The notes: generated by a model not told the origin, from the letters alone. 64,000 nucleotides of DNA from Candidatus Sulfotelmatobacter sp. (GCA_035504415.1 DATJRY010000010.1:124001-188000), one strand, 5' to 3'. Numbered from the stretch's first letter, positions 45,819 through 57,270 are shown. Made by a program: numbers and translations.

Positions 45819-48500
45819 TCATTTGACCTTGACGCGGAAGCAGATCGTGCCTTGGGAGGTCCCGGTGGCCCCGCTGGGGACGATCTTCCCGGTCGTGCCG
45901 CCGATGGTGACCGTGAACGACTTGGACCCGGCGGTCCCGCCGGTGAACGTCGAGCCCGCCGTCGTGTCGCCGTAGGACGTCCCCGAACACGTGGCGCCGG
46001 CGACCAGCGCCTCGTTCAGGCCGTTCGAGTTCACGCCCCAGGTCGCGGTTCCGTTCTCCGTGATCGTGAACGAACCGGCCGTCGTGGTCGGATACGCGCC
46101 GGCGATCGTGCTCTCGCTCGAGCCGCCCGCGATGACGTTGCGGTAGTCGATCGTGTAGAGCACGATCCCGCCCGGACATACCGTACCGGCCGGCGGGCTG
46201 CCGCTGCAGCCGCTGCTCTGGATCGTCTCGTTCTTGGTCAGCACGATGTAGCCCGGATAGAGCTCGTTGTGCGTGTAGTTGATGTTGGTGCCCTGGCTGG
46301 CCGCGATGACCGCGTCGTAGCGCGAGAACGCGACCACATCGGCCGGCGCGCTGTAGACCGCGTAAACGGTGATCTGGCCGTTCGTGCGGCGCGGCACCGC
46401 GTACGTCCCGGTCGACGTCGCGCCGGCCACGCCGTTCGTGAAGTCCGTGCCCGTACCGCACGTCGTGCCGGTGACCGCGCCGCAGATGCGCACGGTCCAA
46501 CCGCTCGGCACGGTCGGCGCGGTGCCCGTCACCGTCACGTCGACGGTCGCATTCGTGGTGTTGTCGTACTCGAGGTCGTTCTGCACGACGAACGTCGTCG
46601 GCCCTTGCGTGATCGTATTGCCGATCGGCGACCCGGCCACCGTTCCGCTGTTCGTCAGCGTCGCGCCGGTCGGAAAGAATCCCACCGCGGTGAAGTCGTT
46701 GTTGTTGTTCACCGCGACGTTGCCGTCGTAGCTGCCGGTCGCGTCGTAGTTGCCGGTGCCCGGCGGCCCGATGTACGGCACCGTCCCGGTCGAGCCCGCC
46801 GTGTAGCACTCCGCGCCCGACGCGACGCCCGGGATCTGCGCGGCGCTGACGATCTGCGCGCTGCCGGCGGTGCCCGCCGTCGCGCCGTAGGAGTCGGCCA
46901 TCGTCGTCGTCGTGCCGTTGGCGCCGCCGGCGACGGTCGCCGTCACGCTGCTGCTGGTCAACACGGTGCCGCCGCCGCCGCCGCCGCCGGGGCCGTGCTG
47001 GATCGCGTACGTCGTGTCGCTGCTCGTGTCCGCGGCGGTCGTCCCGGCAGCGCCGTCCGCGTGGACGGTGATCCCGGTGAACGTGTTCGGCGAGGTGATC
47101 TCGACCGTGCCGCCCGCGCCGCCGCCGCCGCCGCCGTCGTTGTCGGGCGCAAGGCCGGTCGTGCCGTCCGCGTAGACCGTGGCCGCGGTGCCGCTGGTGT
47201 CGGCGATGCGCATCATGACGATGCCGCCGCCGACGCCGCCCGAGCTGCCGTAGTTGCCGACGCTGTTGTTGTTCGAGCCGTTGTTGTTGGTACCCGCGCC
47301 GCCGCCGCCGCCCATGAACACGCGCGTGACGGACGGGGTGAGCGCCGCGGCACCTCGGCCGCCGATGTCACCGGTATTGGTCGTGCTGTAGTTCGCAGCC
47401 GTGTGCAAGCCGGGCGAGCTCTGCGAGTACTCCGAGGTGTTGCCGCTGTAGTTCGGGGTCCACGGGTAGCCACCGTTCCCGCCGGCGCCGCCGTTACCGC
47501 CGCCGCCGCCGCCGCTGTTCTGGTCGTTCGCGACCGGGTCCATGTCGTTGCCGCCGCCACCGGCGTTGGCCGGCGCGCCTTTCCCCATGTCGCCGCCGGG
47601 ATAACCGTCGGCGGTGCCGTGCGTCACGGTCGGTGAAGCGGGGGTCGACGGCGTCGTGAAGCTCGTGTAGTAGAACAAATAATCCGGCGTGCCCGCGACG
47701 CCTTCGCCCTTCGAGCCGAAGCCCGGTGCGTTGCCGGCGCCGTTCATCTGCGAGGAGTCGGTCCAGTCGCTGTTGAGCACGCTGGTCGGCGTGGTCGATG
47801 CGACGCTGACGCCGCCGCCGCGGAAGCCGTTGCCGGTCGCGTAGATCGTCGCCCCGCCCAAGTTGAGCGTCGTCGCTATGTCGAGCGCGGCGACGCCGCC
47901 GGTCTTGCCGTCCCAATATGCCGCGTGGAACGTGCTGCTCAGCGTGGCGGAGACGTACTGCGGCACGCGAACGATTTGATAGGTCTGCTGTCCTTGACCG
48001 GCGTTGCCGGCGCTCTTGACGTAGGTGTTGATCAGGCCGTTACCGCTGCCGGCGCCTTCGATCGTCGCGGTCGTCCCCGTCACGCTCTGCACGCCGACGT
48101 ACTCGTAGAGTCCCGCCTGCCCGAGCGTCTGATAGCCGCTCCCGCTCGCGCCGTCACCGTAGGCGCTCGAGTTGCTGGTGCTGATCGTCCCGTCTTGCAT
48201 CTGGATGATCAGCAACAGGTCACCGGCCGCGACCGCGGTGCTGGCACCGCCGCCGCCGGTGTCGATCGTCCCCAACGAGACCGTGGTCGCGCCGGCAGCG
48301 AGCGTTCCGCTGGGCGGACTGTAATACGTGTCGTAGACGCCCGAGAGCGTGCCCGGCGAGCCGTCCTTACCTGCGGTCGAGGCGCATATCGGAGCGGCCA
48401 GCGCCGGCTGCGCGCGAAACGTCGCCGGCGCGAGTACGACGATCTGCGCGCACGCAATGAGGAACGCGACGAAACGGCGACGCGAGAGCACGAGGTCCAT
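45819..48500 (-). CDS. large exported glycine-rich surface protein, Tat-type signal
   Basis: 893 residues from ATG 48500 (MDLVLSRRRFVAFLIACAQ). The SRRRFV motif before a hydrophobic stretch resembles a twin-arginine signal; the cut would follow LAA near residue 36. The mature region (to about 500) is Gly/Thr/Ser/Asn-rich with beta-helix-like content (many GGGGGG and AGNGG runs, YGDGASGSGYQTL) and almost no charge. The C-terminal ~300 residues switch to beta-sandwich repeats like the DUF11 'conserved repeat' type: NATVDVTVTGTAPTVPSGWTVRICG, YTHNELYPGYIVLTKNETI. Ends in SQGTICFRVKVK, with no sorting motif. Function unknown; probably adhesion or an outer layer. Confidence 0.82.
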   Translation of the reverse strand: MDLVLSRRRFVAFLIACAQIVVLAPATFRAQPALAAPICASTAGKDGSPGTLSGVYDTYYSPPSGTLAAGATTVSLGTIDTGGGGASTAVAAGDLLLIIQMQDGTISTSNSSAYGDGASGSGYQTLGQAGLYEYVGVQSVTGTTATIEGAGSGNGLINTYVKSAGNAGQGQQTYQIVRVPQYVSATLSSTFHAAYWDGKTGGVAALDIATTLNLGGATIYATGNGFRGGGVSVASTTPTSVLNSDWTDSSQMNGAGNAPGFGSKGEGVAGTPDYLFYYTSFTTPSTPASPTVTHGTADGYPGGDMGKGAPANAGGGGNDMDPVANDQNSGGGGGGNGGAGGNGGYPWTPNYSGNTSEYSQSSPGLHTAANYSTTNTGDIGGRGAAALTPSVTRVFMGGGGGAGTNNNGSNNNSVGNYGSSGGVGGGIVMMRIADTSGTAATVYADGTTGLAPDNDGGGGGGAGGTVEITSPNTFTGITVHADGAAGTTAADTSSDTTYAIQHGPGGGGGGGTVLTSSSVTATVAGGANGTTTTMADSYGATAGTAGSAQIVSAAQIPGVASGAECYTAGSTGTVPYIGPPGTGNYDATGSYDGNVAVNNNNDFTAVGFFPTGATLTNSGTVAGSPIGNTITQGPTTFVVQNDLEYDNTTNATVDVTVTGTAPTVPSGWTVRICGAVTGTTCGTGTDFTNGVAGATSTGTYAVPRRTNGQITVYAVYSAPADVVAFSRYDAVIAASQGTNINYTHNELYPGYIVLTKNETIQSSGCSGSPPAGTVCPGGIVLYTIDYRNVIAGGSSESTIAGAYPTTTAGSFTITENGTATWGVNSNGLNEALVAGATCSGTSYGDTTAGSTFTGGTAGSKSFTVTIGGTTGKIVPSGATGTSQGTICFRVKVK

Positions 48501-48574
48501 TCTACGTCGCCGCTGCGTACCGCGTCCCCTTGCTTGGGGAACTTTTTGCACTCGAGGCGGGCACCACGCACGGC

Positions 48575-51307
48575 GTGGACGCCGACGAACCGAAACTTTA
48601 CGCCCTGGCGGTGACGCCGCGCCGCGTGCGACCCGGGGAGACCGCTCGCCTGCTCTTCCGAACGGCGAACCTGTCCGGCGCCGCGCACGAGGCGCGCGTG
48701 CGCTTCGTGCTCGACGCCGGGCTCGAGCCGCTCGGCCCGACCGAGGTCGCCCTCACTCCGGTCGCGCCCGGCGACGCGTACGCCGCGCAGCTCGACGTAC
48801 GCGCCGTCGCGGCGTCCGCGTCGGAGCTCGCGGCGAGCGCCGTCTTTGCGCTGGGCGAGCGGTGCTTTCCGACCAACGACTGCACGCTGCGCGTGTGCGG
48901 GCGCGCGGTGCTCGACGGCGCCGCCAGCGGCGTACGGGTCGAATGGCTCGACGCGCACACGGTGCGCGTCGAAGCGGTCCTCACCAACGAGGGCGACGCC
49001 GACGCGCACGATCTCGAACTGATCGTACCGGCGCCGCGCGGCACGCGCGCATGCTCGTCGCCGGCCGCGACGAGAATCGCGGTGCTTGCGCCGGGCGCAT
49101 CGGCGCGCACGGCGTTCGAGGCGTCACTCGTCGCGCCGGTGCCGCTCGTGCGGTGCGAGGACGCGTACGTCGTCGCCGGCGACGGCACGCGCTACGCGTT
49201 GCCCGCCCGCGCGCACGTCCGGACCCAAGCCGCGTTGGCACCGCCCGCGGTGAGCGTGCGCTGCGTGGCGCGCACGCTCGACCTCGCGATCGAGCTGAGC
49301 AACGACGGTTGGGCCGACGCGCTGGGCGTGCCCGTCCAGCTGCAGCTGCCCGGCGGCGTACGCGAGGTGCCGGGCAGCCTGCGGCTGGACGACGTGCCGC
49401 TGCGTCGCGTGCGCGGCGAGCCGATCGTGGTGCCGCGCGTTGGCGCCCGCGGCAGGTGCCGTGTCTCGCTGCGCGCGACGGTGCCGCCCGGCACGGGGCC
49501 CGGCTCGCTGTCGGTGCTCGCGGCCGAGCACGCCGTCAGCGCCGCGTTCGTTCCGGCGGTGATTCGCGAGCTGCGGCTGCGCTGGTTGGACGGCCTCGCG
49601 CACGCCACGCCCGGCGAACCGGCCGCCGTCGTGCTCGAGCTGCACAACGCCGGCGACGTCCCCGTGCGCGCGGACGTCGCCGTCGGCGAGCCGTGGACGA
49701 TGCTCGGCCACGACCTCGCGCCCAAGCCGCTCGCCGCCGGCGCGCATGTCGTGGTGCGCGTCGAGCTGCGTCTGGACGAGCAGGTGGCGGACGGCGAGGA
49801 GGTTCCGTTGACCGTGACCGGTACCGAGGCGGCGGGCGAGGCGCACGCATGCGTCGAGGCCTGCGTGCTCGTTCGCGACCGCCCCTGGCTCGCGCTCGAC
49901 GATCTCCCGGTGCGTGACGGCGACGACGCGGTGCGCTACACCGTGCGGCACGTCGGGACGACGCCGGCGCGCGCGCTGACCATCCATGCCGGCGACCTGA
50001 CGCGGCCGCTGGACGACCTGGATCCCGGCGAGCGCGCCGAGGTCGTGCTGCCGCTCGAGGTCGCACGACGCGGCGCCGCCGTGCACGTGCGTGGGCGGCA
50101 CGCCCTGCAGCTGCCGGCGCGCGACGGCCGGCCCGCCGCACGCGTCGAGCTCGACGCCGAGCTGCCCGACGCGGTCGTCGCCGGCGCGCCGTTCGCGTTG
50201 CTGATACGCTGCGCAACGGCCGACGACGTCGATGCGCTGCGGCTGCGCCTTACCGGCATGCGCGGTGTTCGGCACGTCGCGGGTTCGACGGTGCTCGACG
50301 CGGTGCCGTTGCTCGACCACGGCGACCGCGCTCCGCTGGCCGAACCCGGCTTGCAGTTGCGCGGCCTGGCTGCCGGCACCCGGTTCGTGGTGCGCTGCCT
50401 GTTGGTCGCGGATGCCGGCGAGGGTGAGCGCACGCTCCAGCTCGCGGTCGACGTCGACGACGAGCCGGGGCCGATGCTCGCGCGTACGCTGACCGTTACG
50501 GCGTACGACGGTTTCGCCACGCGCCCGCAGGGTCTGGCGTACCACGTCGACGCGTGCAGTCTCGTCTGCGCCGCCGTGCCCGCGCCGGCCGCGCCGAGCG
50601 AACCCGCGGCGTTGCAACCCGAACCGGTCGTGGCGGGCGGCGAACAAGTCGAGGACTATACGCTGCTGCACCGCTTCGACGACGACCGGGTCGCGTTGCT
50701 GGTGCGCGCGCTGCGCGCGGCGGCACCGCGCGGGTTGGCCAGTCGATTGCTCCCGCTGCGCGCGCTCTTCCCCGACGCGGAGGGTGGAGGCGATGCCGAC
50801 GCGCAACGCGCGCTCGCCTGCGCGGGCGAGGCGTTGGGCGACGTCTTCGACCGGCTTTCGGTCAAGCTGTGCATCCCCGGCTTCGCCGCCGACGGCGACG
50901 ACCTCGAGGACGGCGTGCTGCGTGTCGCGCTCGACGCGCTGTGCGCGCAGCTGCTGGCGACGCCCACGACGAGCGCGGCGGGTGACGCGGCCTGCGTGCA
51001 GCTCAGCGCGTCGCGCGTGCGCGAGGCGCGCGCGACCTTGGCGGTCGCGCCCTACGGCGCCCCCGAGGTCGTGCAGCTGCTGCTCGATCTGGTGCCGAAC
51101 CGCTGCGAGGACCCGCTGCTCGGCGCCGCGCTGACGCGCTGGGCGCAGGCCGCGCGCGCAGCGGTCGACGCCGCCGCGGCCGGCGGCCGGCTCGCCTTCG
51201 ACGACGCGCTCGCGCGCGGCCCGATCGCCGACGCGCTCGACGACGCCGGCGCGAGCGTGCTGGCCGCCCTGCGCGCGCGCGGCGCCGTGTCGGGAGGTGT
51301 CGCGTGA
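48575..51307 (+). CDS. giant multi-domain beta-repeat (CARDB/DUF11-like) protein, unknown function
   Basis: About 910 residues from GTG 48575 (MDADEPKLYALAVTPRRVRPGETARLLF); a TTG at 48530 would add 15. No signal peptide or membrane segment. Repeated beta modules of about 110 residues are visible at roughly 1-100, 105-205, 215-310, 325-420 and 425-520, each with VRPGET-like openings and ANLSGAAHEARV, NEGDADAHDLELIV, HNAGDVPVRADV, HVGTTPARALTI patterns that match the 'N-x-G-x-x-x-A' signature of CARDB/DUF11 domains. The C-terminal 250 residues are helical (SRLLPLRALFPDAEGG, LLDLVPNRCEDPLLGAAL). Divergent from the glycine-rich protein over 74 nt. Confidence 0.75.
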   Translation: MDADEPKLYALAVTPRRVRPGETARLLFRTANLSGAAHEARVRFVLDAGLEPLGPTEVALTPVAPGDAYAAQLDVRAVAASASELAASAVFALGERCFPTNDCTLRVCGRAVLDGAASGVRVEWLDAHTVRVEAVLTNEGDADAHDLELIVPAPRGTRACSSPAATRIAVLAPGASARTAFEASLVAPVPLVRCEDAYVVAGDGTRYALPARAHVRTQAALAPPAVSVRCVARTLDLAIELSNDGWADALGVPVQLQLPGGVREVPGSLRLDDVPLRRVRGEPIVVPRVGARGRCRVSLRATVPPGTGPGSLSVLAAEHAVSAAFVPAVIRELRLRWLDGLAHATPGEPAAVVLELHNAGDVPVRADVAVGEPWTMLGHDLAPKPLAAGAHVVVRVELRLDEQVADGEEVPLTVTGTEAAGEAHACVEACVLVRDRPWLALDDLPVRDGDDAVRYTVRHVGTTPARALTIHAGDLTRPLDDLDPGERAEVVLPLEVARRGAAVHVRGRHALQLPARDGRPAARVELDAELPDAVVAGAPFALLIRCATADDVDALRLRLTGMRGVRHVAGSTVLDAVPLLDHGDRAPLAEPGLQLRGLAAGTRFVVRCLLVADAGEGERTLQLAVDVDDEPGPMLARTLTVTAYDGFATRPQGLAYHVDACSLVCAAVPAPAAPSEPAALQPEPVVAGGEQVEDYTLLHRFDDDRVALLVRALRAAAPRGLASRLLPLRALFPDAEGGGDADAQRALACAGEALGDVFDRLSVKLCIPGFAADGDDLEDGVLRVALDALCAQLLATPTTSAAGDAACVQLSASRVREARATLAVAPYGAPEVVQLLLDLVPNRCEDPLLGAALTRWAQAARAAVDAAAAGGRLAFDDALARGPIADALDDAGASVLAALRARGAVSGGVA

Positions 51308-51675
51308 TCGAGCTCTCCTCCGCGCTGGCGGTGGCCGGAACGGGCCTGGCCGCCTTCGCCATCCTCGCGCCCCGCACGGTGGCGCTCCTCCCCGCCGCGG
51401 CACCGGCTCCACTCTCCCGCCCGCGGCCGCCCTCGTACGACGAGGGCTGGCCGCCCCCGTTCGTCGCGCTCGGCCCGGAACCGCCGGCGACCGCGCGCTG
51501 GCCGGCGTGGGTCGATCCCGCGGCGACCGGCGCGGACCTGCAGCTCCGCGGCGTCCTGATCGACGCGCTCGGCGCGGCGCGCACGACGTGGGCGCGCTCG
51601 ATCCTCGAACGCGCCCTCGACGACGAACCCGATGCCGCGCTGCGCGCGGCGATCCGCGACTACGTGCGCTCGTAG
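51304..51675 (+). CDS. small membrane-anchored protein following the beta-repeat gene
   Basis: 123 residues, GTG in a GTGA overlap with the preceding stop, so translated with it. Residues 1-35 are a hydrophobic anchor (ALAVAGTGLAAFAILAPRTVALL), followed by a Pro-rich stretch (APLSRPRPPSYDEGWPPPF) and a C-terminal helical domain with LQLRGVLIDALGAARTTWARSILERALDDEPDAALRAAIRDY, which resembles a short HEAT- or helical-repeat pair. Its role is unknown; it might tether the large partner. Converges with the PEBP gene, overlapping 16 nt. Confidence 0.7.
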   Translation: MIELSSALAVAGTGLAAFAILAPRTVALLPAAAPAPLSRPRPPSYDEGWPPPFVALGPEPPATARWPAWVDPAATGADLQLRGVLIDALGAARTTWARSILERALDDEPDAALRAAIRDYVRS

Positions 51676-52160
51676 ATGCCGACGAGCTCGCCGCTCGCCA
51701 GCACGTGCGCGTTCGAGACGAACTTGAACTTCGCATAGCTGGTCGTCTTGTCGAGGCCGAGCTGCGGAACGTCCAGCGCGTAGACGGTGATGTGGTAGTG
51801 GTGCGGGCCGTGGCCGGGCGGCGGACACGGACCGCCGTAGGCTTGTGTCCCGAAATCGGTCGTGCCGTGGATGCCGCCGACGCCCGCGTCGGACTTCGCG
51901 CCCGCACCCTCCGGCAGCGACGTCGTCGTGGCCGGGATGTCGAACAGCACCCAGTGGACGAAACCGACACCGGTCGGCGCGTCCGGATCCCAAATCGTGA
52001 TCGCGAAGGACTTGGTGCCGGCCGGCGCACCGGACCACGACAACTGCGGGCTGCGGTTACCGCCGGTGCACCCGAACCCGTCGAACACCGCCGTGTCCGG
52101 AATCGTCTGGCCGTCTTTGAACGACGTGCTCGTCACAGCGAGCTTCGTTTTCGTCTCCAT
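51660..52160 (-). CDS. YbhB/YbcL (PEBP) family protein
   Basis: 166 residues, ATG at 52160. PEBP fold: DGFGCTGGNRSPQLSWSGAPAGTKSFAITIWDPDAPTGVGFVHWVLFDIPA contains the ligand pocket motif DPDAPTG and the HW, and GGPCPPPGHGPHHYHITVYALD has the second conserved block. No signal peptide, so cytoplasmic. Bacterial members are poorly characterised; phosphatidylethanolamine or other anionic-ligand binding is inferred from eukaryotic relatives. Convergent with the small membrane protein at 51304. Confidence 0.93.
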   Translation of the reverse strand: METKTKLAVTSTSFKDGQTIPDTAVFDGFGCTGGNRSPQLSWSGAPAGTKSFAITIWDPDAPTGVGFVHWVLFDIPATTTSLPEGAGAKSDAGVGGIHGTTDFGTQAYGGPCPPPGHGPHHYHITVYALDVPQLGLDKTTSYAKFKFVSNAHVLASGELVGIYERT

Positions 52161-52211
52161 GCGACCGAGTGTACCCGAAACAGATGCGCCGCGGGTGAGG
52201 TAGTATCGCGC

Positions 52212-52649
52212 GTGATCGCCGTGCCTGGCCTCCGCGTCGTGCTGCCGCTGGCAGCGGCCGCGGTGCTCGCGGCCTGCTCGGGCCCCGCCGGCTCGGCCGG
52301 GACGTCGGCCGTCGCATGCCCGCAGGTGATCGCCGCCACCGATCTCGTCTATCCGGCATCCGGCTCGAGCGGGATCCCCGACGCGATCGGGCAGGTCGTC
52401 GTCTCCGGTCCGGCCAGCACGGTGGCCTTGACGCCGTCCGGCGGCGCCGCCGTCACCTCCAGCACGCAGGTCGCCGTCCCGACCCCGCTGCCGAGCCCCA
52501 ACACGCAGCCGGTGAACTGGCAGACCGCGTTCGCGTTCCCGACCCTCGCGGCCGGCACGACCTACACCGTGAGCATCACCAACGCGGACGTCGCGCCGGG
52601 CTGTCCCGGTGCCGGCCCGACCGACCTGGGAACGTTCACCACGAAATGA
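52212..52649 (+). CDS. small exported lipoprotein
   Basis: 145 residues from GTG 52212. Lipoprotein signal VVLPLAAAAVLAACSG with lipobox LAAC at about residue 22. Mature region is a single Ig-like/fibronectin-type beta sandwich, Pro/Thr/Ser rich (VVVSGPASTVALTPSGGAAV, WQTAFAFPTLAAGTTYTVSITNADVAPGC). The fold is similar to CARDB or big-3-like surface modules. Function unknown. Convergent with clpX across a shared terminator. Confidence 0.75.
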   Translation: MIAVPGLRVVLPLAAAAVLAACSGPAGSAGTSAVACPQVIAATDLVYPASGSSGIPDAIGQVVVSGPASTVALTPSGGAAVTSSTQVAVPTPLPSPNTQPVNWQTAFAFPTLAAGTTYTVSITNADVAPGCPGAGPTDLGTFTTK

Positions 52650-52652
52650 AGA

Positions 52653-52674
52653 GGGTTCGCCTTTCGGCGAACCC
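52653..52674. terminator. bidirectional hairpin between the lipoprotein gene and clpX
   Basis: Perfect 9-bp stem GGGTTCGCC-TTTC-GGCGAACCC sits 3 nt after the lipoprotein stop and 6 nt before the clpX stop, between convergent genes. No good T-tract in either direction (CTCTTCATTT on the minus strand is the closest), so termination efficiency is uncertain. Confidence 0.6.
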
Positions 52675-52679
52675 TGCGT

Positions 52680-53948
<1,269 letters not shown>

Positions 53949-53957
53949 GCGTTGACC

Positions 53958-54578
<621 letters not shown>

Positions 54579-54594
54579 GTGCGCCCTCCGTGAC

Positions 54595-55899
54595 CTACTC
54601 GGATGCGACTTCAGTTGCAGGCACGCGTTTGGCCTGCTCGATCAGCCGGTCGATGGTCTTGGTACGGACGATGCCGTCGATCATGGCCCCCACGTTCGAC
54701 TGCAGCGCCTGGATGATCCGCTCGCGCGGCTGCCCGTATTGGGCCGCCAGGGCGTCCAGCTCGGCTTCGACGTCCGCCTCGGTCGCCTGGACGCCTTCCT
54801 TCTTCGCGATCGCTTCGATCAGCAGCGTGGTCTTGACCCGGCGCTCGGCCTCGCCGCGGAAGGTCTCGCGGATCTCGGCCTCGCTCTTGCCGCTCTGCGC
54901 GACGTAGTCGTCCCACGGCACGCCGGCCCGGGCGATGTACTGCTTGGACTCCTCGAGCAGGGCGTCCAGCTCGCGCTCGACCAGCACCTCGGGCAGCGGG
55001 AAGTCGTTGGCCGCGACGATCTTGTCCAGCAGCTCCGAGGACATCCGCCGGCGGCCGTTGGTCCGCACCTGGTCGTCCAAGCGGCGCCGCAGGTCGGCCT
55101 TGAGCTCGTCGAGCGTCTCGAAGCGCGAGACGCGCTTGGCCAGCTCGTCGTCGAGCGGGCTCAGCTCCGGCTCCTTGACCTCGTGGACGGTGATGGTGAA
55201 GACGGCGTCCTTCCCGGCCAGGTCGGCGTTGCCGTAGCCCTTGGGGAAGCTCGCCGAGACCTCTTTCGTCTCGCCGGCGCGCATCCCGACCATCCCGGCG
55301 GCGAAGCCGGGGATGAACTGCTCCTCGCGGACCTCGGTCTCCTGACCCTGGGCCGTCCCGCCGTCGAAGGCGACGCCGTCGATCTTCCCTTCATAGTCGA
55401 CCGTGACGACGTCGCCGAGCTGCACCGGCCGGTCGGCCGGGACCAGGGTGGCGGCGTTGCGGCGCAACTGGTCGAGCGTCCGCTCGACGTCCTCGTCCGA
55501 GGCCGTCTCCGGAACGTCGGTCACCTCGACCCCCAGGTAATCCTGCGGCTCGATCGGCGGGCGGACGGTGACGACCGCCTTGAAGCTCGGCGGCTCGCCG
55601 CCCTCGCCGCCGACCAAGTCGACGGACGGCTGCGCCAAGGGCTCGAGCTGATGTTCCTCGATCGCGGCCCGGTACTTCGTCGAGAGCAGCTCTTCGAGCG
55701 CCCGGTCGATGATCTGGGCGTTGCCGTAGGCGCTCTCGAAGACTTTGCGCGGCACCTTGCCGGGGCGGAAGCCCGGCACTTTCACGTTGCGGACCAGGCG
55801 ACGGAACGCGGCATCCTGCGCCGCGCTGTACTCTTCCGGCGTGATGCTGATCTCGAGCTCGACGCGAGTGGGGTCGAGCGGCTTCAGCGTCGAGGGCAC
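54595..55899 (-). CDS. tig: trigger factor (ribosome-associated chaperone)
   Basis: 434 residues from GTG 55899 ([19 protein letters not shown]), with GGAGG 12 nt upstream; the frame is open further, into the tRNA-Gly region, but that is excluded. N-terminal ribosome-binding domain with [18 protein letters not shown] (the GFRPGKVP signature), FKBP-type PPIase domain (about 150-235: [27 protein letters not shown]), and C-terminal helical arms. Catches nascent chains at the tunnel exit. First of tig-clpP-clpX. Confidence 0.95.
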   Translation of the reverse strand: MPSTLKPLDPTRVELEISITPEEYSAAQDAAFRRLVRNVKVPGFRPGKVPRKVFESAYGNAQIIDRALEELLSTKYRAAIEEHQLEPLAQPSVDLVGGEGGEPPSFKAVVTVRPPIEPQDYLGVEVTDVPETASDEDVERTLDQLRRNAATLVPADRPVQLGDVVTVDYEGKIDGVAFDGGTAQGQETEVREEQFIPGFAAGMVGMRAGETKEVSASFPKGYGNADLAGKDAVFTITVHEVKEPELSPLDDELAKRVSRFETLDELKADLRRRLDDQVRTNGRRRMSSELLDKIVAANDFPLPEVLVERELDALLEESKQYIARAGVPWDDYVAQSGKSEAEIRETFRGEAERRVKTTLLIEAIAKKEGVQATEADVEAELDALAAQYGQPRERIIQALQSNVGAMIDGIVRTKTIDRLIEQAKRVPATEVASE

Positions 55900-55959
55900 G
55901 AGCGAGGAAAACCTCCGGAAGCGGGGACGGCGGGCAAGCGCCCGCCGTCGAATCGTACA

Positions 55960-56034
55960 TGGAGCGGAAGACGAGATTTGAACTCGCGACCCTCGCCTTG
56001 GCAAGGCGATGCTCTACCGCTGAGCTACTTCCGC
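55960..56034 (-). tRNA. tRNA-Gly (anticodon GCC)
   Basis: Minus-strand cloverleaf beginning GCGGAAGTAGCTCAGCGGTA. Acceptor GCGGAAG/CTTCCGC, anticodon arm TCGCC-TTGCCAA-GGCGA gives GCC, T-arm GAGTTCAAATCTC, discriminator U with an encoded CCA. Lies 60 nt upstream of tig on the same strand. Confidence 0.95.
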
Positions 56035-56129
56035 GCGAGCCGGACGCACACTTCGTGGCCCCCGGCGCGAACCCTCGGAGTGTACCCAACCGCCACAACC
56101 CGCGTCAAGCAGGAGCGGGACCTTCAATC

Positions 56130-56211
56130 TGGGCGCACTGAGACTCGAACTCAGACGGGTTGCCCCACGGGAACCTAAATCCCGCGCGTCTACCGATTTC
56201 GCCATGCGCCC
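56130..56211 (-). tRNA. tRNA-Leu (anticodon UAG)
   Basis: Minus-strand cloverleaf starting GGGCGCATGGCGAAATCGGT with a long variable arm (GTGGGGCAACCCGT). Acceptor GGGCGCA/TGCGCCC, anticodon arm CGGGA-TTTAGGT-TCCCG gives UAG, T-arm GAGTTCGAGTCTC, discriminator A. CCA is not encoded (next bases GAT). Confidence 0.94.
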
Positions 56212-56268
56212 GTCGCTGAGGCGGGCGTTTCGCCCCGAGCGGCGAGGACACCGCCCGGGGCGCGGCCT

Positions 56269-57270
56269 TCACACGAGGCTGAAGTGGAGCTCGCCGAGCT
56301 TCGAGATCGACGTGCGCACGCGATCGCCCGGCTTGAGCCAGACCTGCTTGTCCTTGGGATAGCCGAGGATCACGCCGCTGGGCGTGCCGGTGAAGATGAT
56401 GTCGCCCGGCTGCAGCGTGACGAACTGCGAGGTGTAGCTGATGATGTGCGCGACGTTGAAGATCATCAGCGAGGTGTTCATGTTCTGGCGCGGCGTCGTC
56501 TCGTCGTTGACGAACGTCTGGATCTGCAGCGTCTGCGGATCGGGGATCTGATCGGCGGTGACCAGCCACGGCCCGAGCGGCGCGAACTGATCGGGCGTCT
56601 TGCCGGTCATCCACTGCGACACGCGCATCTGCGCGTCGCGCGCGGTGAAATCGTGGCCGCACGAGTAGCCGAAGACGTAGTTCAGCGCTTGCGCTTCCGG
56701 CACGTTCTGCGCCGTCTTGCCGATGTAGACGACCAGCTCGGACTCGTAGTCGAACTGCGAGACGGGCAGATGGCTGACGGCGACCGTGCCCTTGTGGCGG
56801 TTGAGCGCGGTGTTGAACTTGTTGAACAGATCGGGATAGGGCGGCAGCTTTTCGCCCGTCTCCGCCAAGTGCGCGCGGTAGTTCAGGCCGACGCAGACGA
56901 TCTTCGGCGGGCTGCCGACCAGCGGGCCGAACTCGGCCGTGCTCTCCGAGCGCAGCGCGCTGGCCGGTGCGTTCGCCGCGATGCGCTGCAGGGCGCCGAC
57001 GTTGCCGCGGCCGGCGATCACGTCGTCGACGGTGCGCGGCGGGTCGGTGACGCCGAGCGCCGCCGCGGCCGCCGCGACGTCGACGATCCCGCGCGAGGTC
57101 CGCACGCCGACGTGGTCGACGCCGTGGTCGCGCAAGGTGGTCAGGGTCAGGCCGCGGGTCGCCGCGGCGACCTCGTCGGGGCCGGCCATCGCGGCCAGGG
57201 TGGGCGCCGCGGCGGCCGCCGCGAGCGAGCCGGCGGCGCCGGCGAGAAATGTTCCGCGAGAAGGCTTCAT
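56269..57270 (-). CDS. FAH-family hydrolase with N-terminal export signal
   Basis: 333 residues from ATG 57270, with GGAGGGG 11 nt upstream. N-terminus MKPSRGTFLAGAAGSLAAAAAA looks like a Tat-like signal (S-R-G-x-F-L-A, one Arg only) ahead of a mature start near MAGPDEV. The fumarylacetoacetate hydrolase C-terminal domain has KIVCVGLNYRAHLAETGE, FDYESELVVYIGKTA (metal Glu-x-Glu), GYSCGHDFTARDAQ and PGDIIFTGTPSGV. Family members are usually cytoplasmic hydrolases or decarboxylases of acylpyruvates, so an exported one is unusual. Lies inside the tRNA cluster. Confidence 0.88.
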   Translation of the reverse strand: MKPSRGTFLAGAAGSLAAAAAAPTLAAMAGPDEVAAATRGLTLTTLRDHGVDHVGVRTSRGIVDVAAAAAALGVTDPPRTVDDVIAGRGNVGALQRIAANAPASALRSESTAEFGPLVGSPPKIVCVGLNYRAHLAETGEKLPPYPDLFNKFNTALNRHKGTVAVSHLPVSQFDYESELVVYIGKTAQNVPEAQALNYVFGYSCGHDFTARDAQMRVSQWMTGKTPDQFAPLGPWLVTADQIPDPQTLQIQTFVNDETTPRQNMNTSLMIFNVAHIISYTSQFVTLQPGDIIFTGTPSGVILGYPKDKQVWLKPGDRVRTSISKLGELHFSLV

